From positions 117,274,838 through 117,338,837 of the forward strand of contig CM056744.1 of assembly GCA_029851415.1 (NCBI GenBank): a stretch of DNA of 64,000 nucleotides. The letters are read 5' to 3'. Position 1 is the first letter of the stretch. Each line of letters begins with the position of its first letter. Positions 37,451-48,588 of the stretch are shown piece by piece. This DNA is from Eretmocerus hayati. Lineage: Eukaryota > Arthropoda > Insecta > Hymenoptera > Aphelinidae. The translations under genes were made by a program, and so were the position numbers. Under the pieces are notes generated by a model that did no database searches, was not told where the DNA came from, and saw only the letters and a program-made list of their open reading frames with translations.

Positions 37451-37653
37451 GAATAACTATGATACCTGCCTCATACCCTATTTTTTCCATTATTTTATTC
37501 TTATTAAAATCTTCTACGGTGACCCCCTTGACGTTGGGGGGTTTCAACAGATTATTAAACCCACACGCACACCCATGTGCTAAAATGTGCTTTTGCTTTC
37601 AAATTGAATCGGACGCGCGCGCCAAAAGCTCATTGCAAATGGCGGCGACATAG

Positions 37654-38401
37654 TGTCGTATAGCACATCGAATTTGTCACTAAACTAGAAAACACGCACA
37701 CACATAAACTTGATCATACATACAGGCACTCACACAATTACACCTATTCAAATTAAAATCCGCGAATTCTAATATGAAAAGTGTAGATATTTTGAAAGCA
37801 ATAATTGGTCACCCAAGATCCCGAGATTTTCATAGAACATAGAAGCATCGAGAATTATTATCTAGGCCACGATTGACGTCATCGAATGGAAAGATTCAAC
37901 CCAAAAACAAGAGCCTTGATCTCCCCTAATTTCAATGCCCATATATGGAAATAGACACATCTTGAGCGCGACTCTGTGCACGATCTCATGTCGCTTTTCC
38001 AGCGAGTGAATTTTAAAGAAAAGCGTGTATAAAAAACTTCAGTGGCGAGGGGTGCCCAACTCAGCGGATCACTCTCCCACGCACCAACACATAGAAGACC
38101 GGCACACGCACTTGACTATATCTATATCTACTACACCATAGCTGAAGAGGGCAGCAGCTCTCGGACTCATCATCGGTCTCAATCATCGCAACATCCAGCA
38201 GCAGATCCAGCCGCATCAAAATCATCATTGCATTACAGCTTTGGCTCTCGTCGCGCTTAGCTGTTGTACTCGGTCTCTCTCTCAAAATATATTGCATCAT
38301 TTTATTCAACTTCTGATTTTACAATTCATTTATTTTAAATCAATTATCCTTTCGGACTGTTATTTCGTACTTCCCGCTCGTGCCGAAATACCCACGTAAC
38401 A
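37654..38401 (+). repeat. 5' LTR
   Basis: The 748-bp LTR includes a consensus CRE palindrome TGACGTCA at 37874-37881 and a TATA-like TATAAAAAA at 38028-38036, giving a plausible U3 promoter. Sequence right after it begins TTGGTGACAGCGG; I could not match this to a specific tRNA primer site. Confidence 0.93.
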
Positions 38402-38972
38402 TTGGTGACAGCGGTCTTTTTTCGCTGAAATCGGCGAATCGCGATCGTGCAATTTTTGGAAATGGAGTCGCATCACATAAATGGACATTCTGACGGAGTA
38501 TTGCGTCATCCGCTGCAACATTGACGCCACAGAATAGCATCAGAAGAATTTTTCACATGCAGTATTGGAACTTTATGGTGAATAGTCGCATCGCTCCCGG
38601 AGGTTTTTCGCGCAGTTTTCCCAGGGCACGGGCAAATGCCAGCGATGAGGTGATTTAGTGGCTGCGCTTAGTCATACTATCTACTAAAATCACAGACGTA
38701 CTTCACCCAACGACCAGAATTGGAGATTGGATTTTGAATTTCGTCGGACAATTGGACAACGAGGATCATCAACAGAATTTATTATCGTGGAGTTGGCTAT
38801 TATGGACAATATGGAATCATTGACAATCTTTTTATATGGACATATAAGTGCTTGAAATATATAAGTGAATATCGTGAGCCACTCCACTCGTCGAAAATTA
38901 ACAGCAAAGAGTAAGTTTTTGAACAGATCTTGCGGTGACCATAAATTAGGAAATAGTGGCAATACTCTCATC

Positions 38973-39749
38973 ATGTGGCAAATAGAGGATTTAGTTGTGG
39001 TTCCTCGCGCTGATACATCGACTGATTCGACTACGAGTTTCAATCATCATTTGATTTCTGAGAATAGTACAACTGATAGCACGAATACACAACATTTTCC
39101 TACGTCATCTGTAAGATCATCTTTGTCAGAAAATGATACTCAATCTTATTTACCACTGAAATTAGCAATAGAACTCATTCCAGTATTTAACGGCAATTCA
39201 GATTCACTTGCACATTTTATCCAGAAATCAACATTAGCGTACAATAGAGTGAAACCTTCCGACAAATTCAATCTTTTATTATTAATCAGGAATAAAATAA
39301 CTGATCGTGCAGATCAATTACTATCACGTCATAATGACAATTTTGAATCTCTAGAAGATTTTATTAAAATTTTACGGAAGACTTTTTTGAAGGAATTTGA
39401 TGTCGACGTAGCATACACAGAATTAAATTCACAAATTCAAGAAGAAGGAGAGTCAGTTGGTGTGTTCGGTGCTAGAATAGATGAAATTTTAACCAGAGCA
39501 ATTGAAGCCTCAAAAGAACAATTCAATACAAACGATAATGTAGGCATACAAGTTTTATTAAAACGAGCTGCAATTTCGAGTTTCTCTTTAGGATTACGTG
39601 ATAAAGTCACAAGTTCGATTTTGACAGAGAAAAATCCCAAGACTTTGGGAGATGCTATCAATATTGCAACAAAACTAGAAAACAGAAATAGTAACCGAGA
39701 ATCATTATTCAACATAAATGCTACCAATTCGAATATAACAATCGAATAA
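38973..39749 (+). CDS. Retrotransposon gag-like protein (capsid region)
   Basis: An open frame of 258 aa from the first ATG in frame; the frame is open upstream from 38865. A Ser/Thr-rich N-terminus leads to a helical capsid-like region with the typical LTR-gag pattern (LIPVFNGNSDSLAHFI; LEDFIKILRKTFLKEF; IQEEGESVGVFGARIDEIL). The frame ends TAA before any zinc knuckle. Just downstream (about 39786-39830) another frame carries a decayed CCHC-like stretch (HNIHGPGHIARNF), suggesting a frameshift truncated the original gag. It probably assembles particles only if complemented, or not at all. Confidence 0.65.
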   Translation: MWQIEDLVVVPRADTSTDSTTSFNHHLISENSTTDSTNTQHFPTSSVRSSLSENDTQSYLPLKLAIELIPVFNGNSDSLAHFIQKSTLAYNRVKPSDKFNLLLLIRNKITDRADQLLSRHNDNFESLEDFIKILRKTFLKEFDVDVAYTELNSQIQEEGESVGVFGARIDEILTRAIEASKEQFNTNDNVGIQVLLKRAAISSFSLGLRDKVTSSILTEKNPKTLGDAINIATKLENRNSNRESLFNINATNSNITIE

Positions 39750-40252
39750 TTACTTCAAATTGCAATTCCAAATTCTCATAGTTGTTGTCATAACATCCAT
39801 GGACCAGGACACATCGCGAGAAATTTTATATAGCCTGACCAATTCAGTTTTATTTTGTATCAAAATGTGAAAAACACGTGCAACGCAAGCTGTCGTTTAG
39901 GTAGTGCACAAGAGATTCTGATCACGCGTGACCAGAAATCGCTTGGGCATTTCCAGGACAATGACATTGTTGACACACTAGCATCATTAAACATGAGCAA
40001 ATAAATTCATAGAGTTTTGCTGACACTTAGAAAATATATTACAGAATTGACCTTCACAGTCCAGAATTTTTATTAAAAGGCGTCAAAACGAGTCTAATGT
40101 GGAATCTTTAGAAGGGGCCCCGAATGAAAAATAATGATATACGAAAATGAGAATGATGGAAATGATAACAAGAGAAATGAAAAAGACATGTGACAATAAT
40201 GAAAAATTTTGGCGCCGGACAACCAGGAATGTTATCACTATTCGTGGCCCCC

Positions 40253-40920
40253 GGAAGAGCTCTTGTTGGCGGAGCACCCTTGTTCGAAAGCGTTGAGGGA
40301 ACTCTTGTTGGCGGAGAACCCTTGTTTGAAAGCGTCAGGGAACTCTCGCTGGCGAGGAACTCTTCTTTTGAAAGCGATGGTCGAAAGCAATGGTCGAAAG
40401 CAAGGGTACAAGCCTAGTCGAATGTGATGTACATCTGGGATGTCAATATTGCTCCGAGTGTTCCTTGCTGGCCAGACAATCGCGTCTGGAGGCGCCTCTG
40501 CTTCCGTATCGCGCAGTATATGGCTCCCGGGAGAAAAGTCCTAGTAGGTTTAGAGGGCACCCTCCCTTAGAACAATCGCGTTCAGGGGTATGCGTTGCTG
40601 CCGTGACGGAGAGTATGCGTCTGGACAACGGAGTACACCTTTCTTCTTCTGAAAAAATAGTAAGAGGAGGAAGGGTGATTATATGAGAAAGAAAGATATA
40701 TCCCACAAAAACGTGGAAGGCAAAAATTGCATGAGAAAACCCACTACAATGTGGAAGACCAAAGTTGGTATGAGAACCCACAAGAACGTGGAAGATCCTA
40801 GATATGGATGAATTGTTAGGGAAACGATTCCTCACATTGACTCTACGCCTCATTTTTTGACTCTACGCATCATTTTTTGACTCTACGTCTCATATTTGAC
40901 TTTACGTCTCATTTAGTCAA
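40253..40920. repeat. Short tandem repeats inside the LTR element
   Basis: Three kinds lie in a row: about three 45-bp units with GAACTCTTGTTGGCGGAG (40253-40390); units around AACCCAC...GTGGAAGA (about 40700-40800); and 20-22-bp units TTGACTCTACGTCTCAT (about 40838-40918). They occupy the place where pol would be expected to begin. Confidence 0.7.
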
Positions 40921-41422
40921 AGCAAAGATAAATTACTTATGAGAAAATATGATTTGGTTCATTCTATTCGATTGATTGTGTTATATCATCGCAAGTTGGC
41001 AAAGAATTATTGAAATGCAGAAGATTCACAATAAGTAACGTGACATGACTAAATGCTACATTTGGAGATGCACTATCACATTTTTCATGCATACGTAAGA
41101 AATGCTCATTCTTGATTCAGTAGATATTATCAACGTAGAGAAGTCATTCAGAAGTGTCAATTCTATTTCAAATTGAGAACAATAAGCATATCAAAGTTTG
41201 ATAAATTTAGATGCATTAGATTGGTCATGGATTCAGCGCTTACTCAAAAATATTTTTAATCATCATTCGTATACAATTATTACATGCACTGGAAAAAATA
41301 GCTATACCGGTTGAATGGAAAAGAAAGAACATTGCTAGAGAATAAGAAAATTCATTAGTGAGTGTCACAAAAGAATCAACAAATTACATAAATGCATCAG
41401 AGAAAACTTTTATTCAGAAAGA

Positions 41423-41870
41423 ATGTTTGAAGACATAAAAGAGTTTGTACGTACCTGTCCCAATTGTCAGAGAAAAAAGGTTACTACTCCAAATACTAGA
41501 ATGCCAATGAAAATCACAGACACACCATCAGCAGCATTTGAGAAAATTCTTATTGACATAGTTGGTCCATTACCGATCACTGAAAAAGGAAATAGATTCT
41601 TACTAACCATTCAATGTGTTCTCACAAAATACTCAGAAGCAATCCCCATTCCAACAATTGATGCTTTCACAGTAGCAGTTGCTTTAGCAGAACATTTCAT
41701 AATTAGACATGGTTGTCCTAAAACCATACAGAGTGACCAAGATTCAAATTTCATGAGTGAGGTTATCAAAATTTTCTGTAAAGTATTCAGTATTCAGAGA
41801 TAAATTCAACAGCGTATCACCCAGAAAGTCTCAAGGCTCATTAGAGCAGGCCCACATAGTCTTTGTAGAG
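41423..41870 (+). pseudogene. Degenerate integrase fragment of the LTR element
   Basis: An open frame from 41423 to 41803 shows the end of the integrase zinc-binding domain (VRTCPNCQRKK) and the catalytic core start with the first Asp in ILIDIVGPLP and the second in QSDQDSNF. It then stops. The next conserved block (AYHPES, then SLEQAH) is visible only by changing frame twice around 41810-41850. The catalytic domain is therefore disrupted; the rest of pol is missing. Confidence 0.8.
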
Positions 41871-42442
41871 TATTTGAAATCATACTGGAGCAAAGAAATT
41901 GAGATGATTACATCAAATACGCTAATTATTCCTATAACATTTCCCCAAGTGAGTCGACAGAATATTATCCCCATGAATTAGTCCATAAAGTAAAAGCAAA
42001 AATCCCACTTGAAGTTCAACAATGAAAGAATTGATAGGATTTTCAGAGATCTTTCTCAGAATAGTTTATTCGAATAAAACTCAAGCTTGCTCATATTAAA
42101 ATAGATAATTTGCCAGATGATGAGAACTCAAGTATGATGAAAATGTGCCACAAGGAACTGATTTGACTGACTGAGAGTGGTCAGAAAATGAAATAAGTAC
42201 AGGTTACTTACTTGACTTGTGTTGAGAATATATATTCTGTGAAAATATATAATCTGTTTGTACTTACTATTGAGATATATATTGTTATACCTTGTACAAT
42301 GAAGTATATGAGATCATTGTAAAAATTCGATTTGCTATACAACCTCAGCTTCTCAGCATCACATAAAACTCCAATGTTGACATTTTGGGCTTGGAAAAAG
42401 TCGTCTCCTCCGTCAACAACTTTTTCTTCATGGGGCGGTAGG

Positions 42443-43190
42443 TGTCGTATAGCACATCGAATTTGTCACTAAACTAGAAAACACGCACACACATAAACTT
42501 GATCATACATACAGGCACTCACACAATTACACCTATTCAAATTAAAATCCGCGAATTCTAATATGAAAAGTGTAGATATTTTGAAAGCAATAATTGGTCA
42601 CCCAAGATCCCGAGATTTTCATAGAACATAGAAGCATCGAGAATTATTATCTAGGCCACGATTGACGTCATCGAATGGAAAGATTCAACCCAAAAACAAG
42701 AGCCTTGATCTCCCCTAATTTCAATGCCCATATATGGAAATAGACACATCTTGAGCGCGACTCTGTGCACGATCTCATGTCGCTTTTCCAGCGAGTGAAT
42801 TTTAAAGAAAAGCGTGTATAAAAAACTTCAGTGGCGAGGGGTGCCCAACTCAGCGGATCACTCTCCCACGCACCAACACATAGAAGACCGGCACACGCAC
42901 TTGACTATATCTATATCTACTACACCATAGCTGAAGAGGGCAGCAGCTCTCGGACTCATCATCGGTCTCAATCATCGCAACATCCAGCAGCAGATCCAGC
43001 CGCATCAAAATCATCATTGCATTACAGCTTTGGCTCTCGTCGCGCTTAGCTGTTGTACTCGGTCTCTCTCTCAAAATATATTGCATCATTTTATTCAACT
43101 TCTGATTTTACAATTCATTTATTTTAAATCAATTATCCTTTCGGACTGTTATTTCGTACTTCCCGCTCGTGCCGAAATACCCACGTAACA
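42443..43190 (+). repeat. 3' LTR, adjacent to POLE3
   Basis: Visually identical to the 5' LTR over 748 bp. Its CRE copy lies at 42663-42670 and its TATA-like box at 42817-42825, about 700 bp upstream of the POLE3 ATG and in the same orientation, so it could drive or alter POLE3 transcription. Confidence 0.93.
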
Positions 43191-43409
43191 ATAGCGTTGC
43201 ATGTGGCCGCTGCCTCAATTTCGTCTGCTCAAAAATTGAAGGCGGGAAATATACCAGTGATCGGTTCATGCCTATCATGATTGTATTTAGTTCATAACGA
43301 GCTGATTTTTCCGCTGTATTTGTGAATGATATTTCTGTTCACGTACTTTTTTCTCTTTGATCTACCGATAAACTTTACGTGACGTGCAGTGTGACAGGAG
43401 TTAATAGCT

Positions 43410-43518
43410 GTAAGTATGATTTACTACTCCTAACGTGATGTAAACAAAAATGTAACCTCAACAAGTTTTCATTTTTCATCGGCTCACATGCTAAATATTT
43501 CTTGTTTCACTATTTTAG
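43410..43518 (+). promoter_or_regulatory. Predicted 5' UTR intron of POLE3
   Basis: A strong donor (GCTG|GTAAGT type, GT at 43410) and a pyrimidine-led acceptor TATTTTAG ending at 43518 bracket a 109-bp intron. The POLE3 ATG follows the acceptor immediately. Confidence 0.6.
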
Positions 43519-43899
43519 ATGGCTGAAAAACTGGAAGATCTAAATTTGCCCAATGCTGTGGTCACCAGGATCGTTAAGGAAGCTCTCCCAGATGGAATTG
43601 CAGTAGCTAAAGAGGCTCGAGCTGCACTAGCCAAAGCAGCTTCCATATTCATTTTGTACTTGACATCATCAGCCAATGCAAATTCCAAGAAAAATAGTAG
43701 GAAGACAGTCAATGGTCAAGATGTCATACAAGCCATGGAGGATATTGAGTTTGAACAATTCATAGAGCCATTGCAAGAAGCACTGGAAAACTTCAGAAAG
43801 AATCAAAAAGAAAAAAAGGATGCTTCGTCTAAGAAGAAGATGCTGAAGAAGGATGAAAAAGATGACGATGATTGTATAGAAATCCAAGATGATGATTAG
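43519..43899 (+). CDS. POLE3: DNA polymerase epsilon subunit 3 (histone-fold, CHRAC-17)
   Basis: Single coding exon, 126 aa. [26 protein letters not shown] matches human POLE3 ([26 protein letters not shown]), split here over codons 1-26. The rest of the histone fold follows ([14 protein letters not shown] helix 2; [21 protein letters not shown]). The C-terminus is Lys-rich then acidic ([12 protein letters not shown]), shorter than the human tail. With POLE4 it forms a histone-like dimer in DNA polymerase epsilon and in the CHRAC chromatin remodeller, binding DNA and H3-H4. A 5' UTR intron is predicted just before the ATG. The promoter region is split by an LTR retrotransposon. It converges on LRSAM1 (303 bp between stops). 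Confidence 0.96.
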   Translation: MAEKLEDLNLPNAVVTRIVKEALPDGIAVAKEARAALAKAASIFILYLTSSANANSKKNSRKTVNGQDVIQAMEDIEFEQFIEPLQEALENFRKNQKEKKDASSKKKMLKKDEKDDDDCIEIQDDD

Positions 43900-44202
43900 T
43901 TTCTTGGATGAGTTATTGTGTACAATGTTAGGATAGATATGTATAATGTTTTAACCTCATGTATGTAATACTGTTTTTTACTGGAAGATTAATGTAATTT
44001 ATTTTGAGCAATGCGTATAATATAACTATTTTCTTTAGCAATTTGATGGTTTTATTGAAAAACTAGGAAAACTAGAATAAAATAACTTCAAGATATAAAG
44101 ACATTTTCTAAGTCAATAACTTACTGTAAACTGTACAAAATCACAATTGGTTTTCTGGTATGCTACATACAGCAAGTCATGTATTTCAATAGGTAATTAT
44201 TA

Positions 44203-47200
44203 TTATTGCCCTGATACTCTGATTTTCCGCTCAATAATACTTCGGCACATTGGGCACTCTTTTGAAAGCATAGCTGTACATGTAGCACAACAGCAAAAGT
44301 GACCGCAAGGAAGAAAAATGACATCACACTGTAAATATAATAGAGTCATTGTAAGTATCTCTTGTGAGAGATTGACAAATCAATGTTAAAAATGTAGCTC
44401 ACCTCAAGATCCATACAAACAATACATTCTGTGGGTGCACTTGGAGCAAATTTCTCACTCGGCTCTGAGGAACTGGTTGAAGGCTCTTCCGGTGGTGCTG
44501 ATGGAACGCAGTGATCATGATTATTCAACTTCTGCTCAGCTACAAAATTTTCTATGGCTATTATGATTGCTTTTCTATCAATTTCACTCTTGATGCCCAT
44601 CTAAAGAAAGAAGTTCAAGAGAATGAAGTATTTGCCTTTCAGAATTCCAAATAACAGTAGCTAAATAAATGAAACTCACAGACTTGAGTTGGTCATCAGT
44701 TATATTTGGAAGTAGAGATGGAAGGGTTGATAGGAATGGTAAGCAGTGTAAGGCTCCTGCTGTTGCTAAATACCGCACCAAAGACGGATCCAATGTTTCT
44801 AAAAGCCCTTGAGGCCGTGTTTCAACGACGCTCTGATATTGAGCCAGCCAAAATGAGTCATCTTGCTTAGACAAATTCTGTGGGGGACAAGTGTTTCAGC
44901 GAGAAGAATTTGGTGGTGTTATGATCACAACTGTAAAATTGTTATTTGTTACTTACCGAAGGATCCCTTTGTTGCTCAATGCATTTTACTGTGTCCAAAA
45001 GTTCTTGCTTCCTTTTTTCTTGTTGTTCTAACAACTCAATCAGGATGGCACTCAGAGTTACTCTTTTTTCAGCCACGTCATTCTAAAACAAACTAAAATT
45101 TTGTATTTGGGCAGTAATGCTCGTTTATTGAAATAATAAATAAATAAATAAATAAAAATCTCATAAATGCCAATAAATAGCTTTTATAGTCGCCCAGCTA
45201 CAATCTAGCACATTACGGCCGTCTACGCGGCTTTGACGGCCGCGTAAACGGCTCGCAACGTGCTAGATTGTAGCTGGACGACTATAAAAAAATGTATGTA
45301 CCTCGTGCCGCAATCGCGGCTTTCCATGACTCGGGCTGCAAACAAGTTTGCAGCCCTCGTCATGGAAATTCCGCGATTGCGGCACTCGGGTACATAATAT
45401 ACTATCAAATGAAGGAAAATTCTTACTCACAATTTGTTGGTCAACTTCCAATTTTTTTTTCTCTAACTCTACATTTGTCAAGTTCCCCAGTTGAGATTGA
45501 ACCAAATTGACTTGTTGATGAATGCTCCAAGACCTGGTGTCACTTCTTTCAAGCAATGCAGCCACTACTGCTTTTTGCAGTTTATCGTTCCTTTTTAATT
45601 CATCAACAAGATCTTGACGACTTCTCTCTTGATCCAGCATCACTTGAAGTAGTTGCTCATTATTCTCAACTTCTCTGAAAAACAAGAAAAGTACTATTAC
45701 TCAAATATCCAATACATTTGGCACATTATGGCTGCACTCACAGACTCAATATTGATTCAGCACTAGATTTCCTCTCAGCCGCATATTCTGCCAACTTTTT
45801 TCCTTTGAAGAGCACTTCCTCTAATAATTCTTTCATTGCCACTGTAAATCAAATAATTCCCGTGTTGTAAAGCATTAAATATAGACTTTTTATAGATGTC
45901 AGAAATTTTCAGTCTCACAGAGTGTATCCCGCGTTCGATGAGAAGATTGTTGAGAATGTGCATGAGAAAGTAATTGAAATTCCTCTTTCTTCTCCTTTTC
46001 AAGCAGTTGAGATTGAGTTAGGCGCTCTCGCCCGCCATGATCCAAAAATTCTTTTATGATGCTATCGGCTTCTTTTTCAGCTGTTGATTAAAATGTTTAT
46101 TCATTTTTTTCTATTCGGAAGTATTCGTAACATGATAATTTATTCCAAGAGTGGCTTTAGGCTCTGGCATTATGAGTAATATTTTTTGATCGGAGAAGAA
46201 TGTCGGTATCATTCCGACGACGCGGGAACCAAAACAACGAAACAGAACTCATATCACTTTGCATACTTTGCAGGCTTGAATTTGGCACAAGTAGTTCTAT
46301 CTATATCAATTGCGTATCAAATATTGGATCATGGTAGACTGACCATTGTGAATATAAGACAGCAAACGTTTCCTGCTCACATCTCTATCAAGCTGGATCT
46401 TCTTAATTTCCTCCTCCAACTGGGTTTGCTGCCATGCCAAGTCATGGAGAAGTTTTTGTTTGTTCATTTTCAATTCTTCTTGCATGAGGAGTTCTTGTCT
46501 TTGTTGCAGTTTGATATTCTCTTCTACTTCAACTAAAGAATTTAATCGCTGCTCCTATAAAATCAAGATTTCAAATGAAAAAACTGAATAATTCATGAAA
46601 TGATAACTGTGTAAAGGGTATTTGCATTAACGTCATAATAATAAGCACAAGTTTGATAGAGCTCATGTTATCTTCTTATCAAAGAGGTGTCTTATGTGAT
46701 TCACATGTACATCTACATGAATATTCCATAAAGTAAATGATAAGAGTGGAAGGTGTCATGAAGTATGTAAGGAATCAAATAAACTTTCACGTGCCTTGAT
46801 TCTCTCTAACTTCATTAGTGTAGCCTAGAAGAAATTAAATAACAGTGAATATGGTTTGGTGAACTGCATCATGATATGTATATTTATAATGAATTGATGA
46901 ATTAAGATGGTTCACCAAAAGTTCTCCTTATTGATTCAAGATAGTGATGAGTGTATCCATACATGTGGTAATTGATGTTCAGAATTCCACGATGAAAACA
47001 TCAGAAATAGTTGCAAGAGAATTAGAATACAGAGTTTCAAGAGTTTGACAGGAAATTGATGCAAGGTTTGAAGGGATCTTATAGTTCAATCTTCCACTTC
47101 TTTTTATCAGTGAACCACCTTAATAAGAGTTTATATTGGTATACTAGGTACAAGCTAGAACTTTCCAATAAAATAAGGATCTCTAAAACAGAAATAATAT

Positions 47201-48588
47201 AAGAACACTTATTAGGCTACTTTGAAGAATTATGAATGCATAATTTGAACCTGTATCTCATTGTCCTTGTCATGGTGAAATGCCTGCATATCATGTGGAT
47301 TCAAATCTTTGAATACCTCAGTCTCAAACTTGGAATCTTCTGGAGAAAAGTTGATACCACACTCATTAGCTAGGAAAGCTATAATCACAATTGTTCCCCC
47401 ACTTAATATGTCCTCGGGAGGATATTCAAGGTTCAAATTATCAATTCCCAGATAATTTATTTTCTGAGCATGCCCTAATGATTTTGGTAATTTTTGTAGC
47501 GCTTTGTTGTGGCCAATATTGAGGGATAGCAAATTTTTCAAGTTTCCCATATCCTCTGGTAGACACTTGAGCTTATTACTTGATACATCTAGGATTATGA
47601 GGTTCTTCAAACTAACTATCTCATTTGGCAGCTTCTGTATCTTGTTTTCATGCAGGTATAATTCCTAGATAAGATTTTGTAAATTAGCTGTGTTTATTCT
47701 AATAATCAAATCATCTTTATGGAGGTACTATACCTTGAGCGATACAAGACTAACTATCTCTGAAGGCAAACTTTGTAATTCATTGGAATGTATATCCAGA
47801 ATAGAAATCAGGGATAGGTTTTTTAAGGCACCTCCACTTGAGAGTGATTTCAGTCTATTGCAATGCAAGAGTAGAGCTTCTTTCCTAAGAACCTCACATA
47901 ATATGTATGTACTAGATGGCACATTTTCCAAATTACATTCTGATATATCGTAAACAGAAGATGGACTCATCTTGGCCTGAAAAATTAAAGTTAGACTAAT
48001 TGCAATCATTTTAAATCATTTTAACAGTTCTTTGTTAACTGGGAATATTGTGAGATCAAGCTTTTTCCTGGTCTGGAACTACAAAGAATTACAATGACAT
48101 CAAAATTTCTCCCTGAGTACAGTATATGGAGTGTTACATTCTGAATTCTGCTTATTCGTATTACCACAATAGAAATAGTCGATATCTGAATTGATTATGT
48201 TCTCTGTGACTACTAATATCGACTACTAACTTCTTCGATGATTCACGCAGAAATTAACCATGTGAGAACTCACTAAGTACCATTTGAAAATGGTTCATTC
48301 ATTTTTCATCTTCATTTTTCATTCATTTTTCAAGATTGCAATCGAATATCACACCTTTCATTATTTCAATTGATTTTCATTACTGAGCCAAGATCAAGAA
48401 TGTCGATTTGAACTGGCTTTTGACAGCTTTCATAGCTAATATGAATGGATAGGGCTTATTATCTAGGCATAATGCGATGTAGTTGATCATGATTGGAAAT
48501 GACATGAAAGGCTCACCAAATACAATTTGTGCTCAAGCCGAGCCTTGTAGTCGACTTTGGTAGGGCCGGTCTTCCTCCTGAACGACAT
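44203..48588 (-). CDS. LRSAM1: E3 ubiquitin ligase LRSAM1 (LRR, coiled coil, SAM, RING)
   Basis: Twelve exons on the minus strand: 48588-48517, 47976-47734, 47664-47251, 46824-46795, 46554-46368, 46080-45919, 45841-45742, 45674-45431, 45082-44957, 44877-44680, 44600-44403 and 44328-44203. They total 2100 bases (699 aa; human 723). The order is: basic start MSFRRKTGPTK, leucine-rich repeats (about residues 35-180: LDVSSNKLKCLPEDMGNLKN), a long coiled coil, SAM domain (SFWLAQYQSVVETRP onward), two PSAP motifs (VPSAPPEEP, FAPSAPTE) that would bind the UEV domain of TSG101, and a C-terminal RING (CIVCMDLE, CGHFCCC, CPMC). LRSAM1 ubiquitinates TSG101 and targets bacteria for autophagy. The 30-nt exon 46824-46795 needs a GC-AG donor. 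The 46368 donor is weak but is the only one seen that keeps frame. Confidence 0.9.
45182..45289. repeat. 108-bp hairpin element in an LRSAM1 intron
   Basis: TTTTATAGTCG and CAGCTACAATCTAGCAC on the left are matched by GTGCTAGATTGTAGCTG and CGACTATAAAA on the right. The centre carries a second inverted pair around CGGCCGTCTACGCGG. Probably a tiny MITE. Confidence 0.85.
45295..45396. repeat. 102-bp near-perfect hairpin in the same LRSAM1 intron
   Basis: The left arm starts TATGTACCTCGTGCCGC and meets the right arm at GGGCTGCAAAC AA GTTTGCAG; the right arm ends GGTACATA. The arms are about 50 bp with a 2-nt loop. It lies six bases from the previous hairpin and is unrelated in sequence. Too long and perfect for a typical miRNA precursor; probably a foldback MITE. 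Confidence 0.85.

Larger units (their letters stand above)
37654..43190 (+). mobile_element. Ty3/Gypsy-like LTR retrotransposon, non-autonomous
   Basis: A 5537-bp element bounded by two 748-bp LTRs beginning TGTCGTATAGC and ending CACGTAACA (TG...CA), flanked by a 4-bp duplication ATAG (37650-37653 and 43191-43194). The offset between LTRs is 4789 bp at both ends, so they carry no length difference, and by eye they are identical. The interior has an open gag-like frame, then degenerate sequence with short tandem repeats, and only a broken integrase fragment of pol; protease, reverse transcriptase and RNase H are not recognisable. A GGGGCGGTAGG purine tract precedes the 3' LTR. Gypsy assignment rests on the integrase motifs and 4-bp duplication. 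It is inserted about 320 bp upstream of the POLE3 ATG. Confidence 0.9.

Noticed and set aside
38042..38309. Frames inside the LTRs (also 42831-43098)
   Set aside because: They duplicate exactly because the LTRs are identical; they overlap promoter features and resemble no protein.
40190..40686. Overlapping frames in the LTR element interior
   Set aside because: Translations of tandem repeats; no retroviral-type domain.
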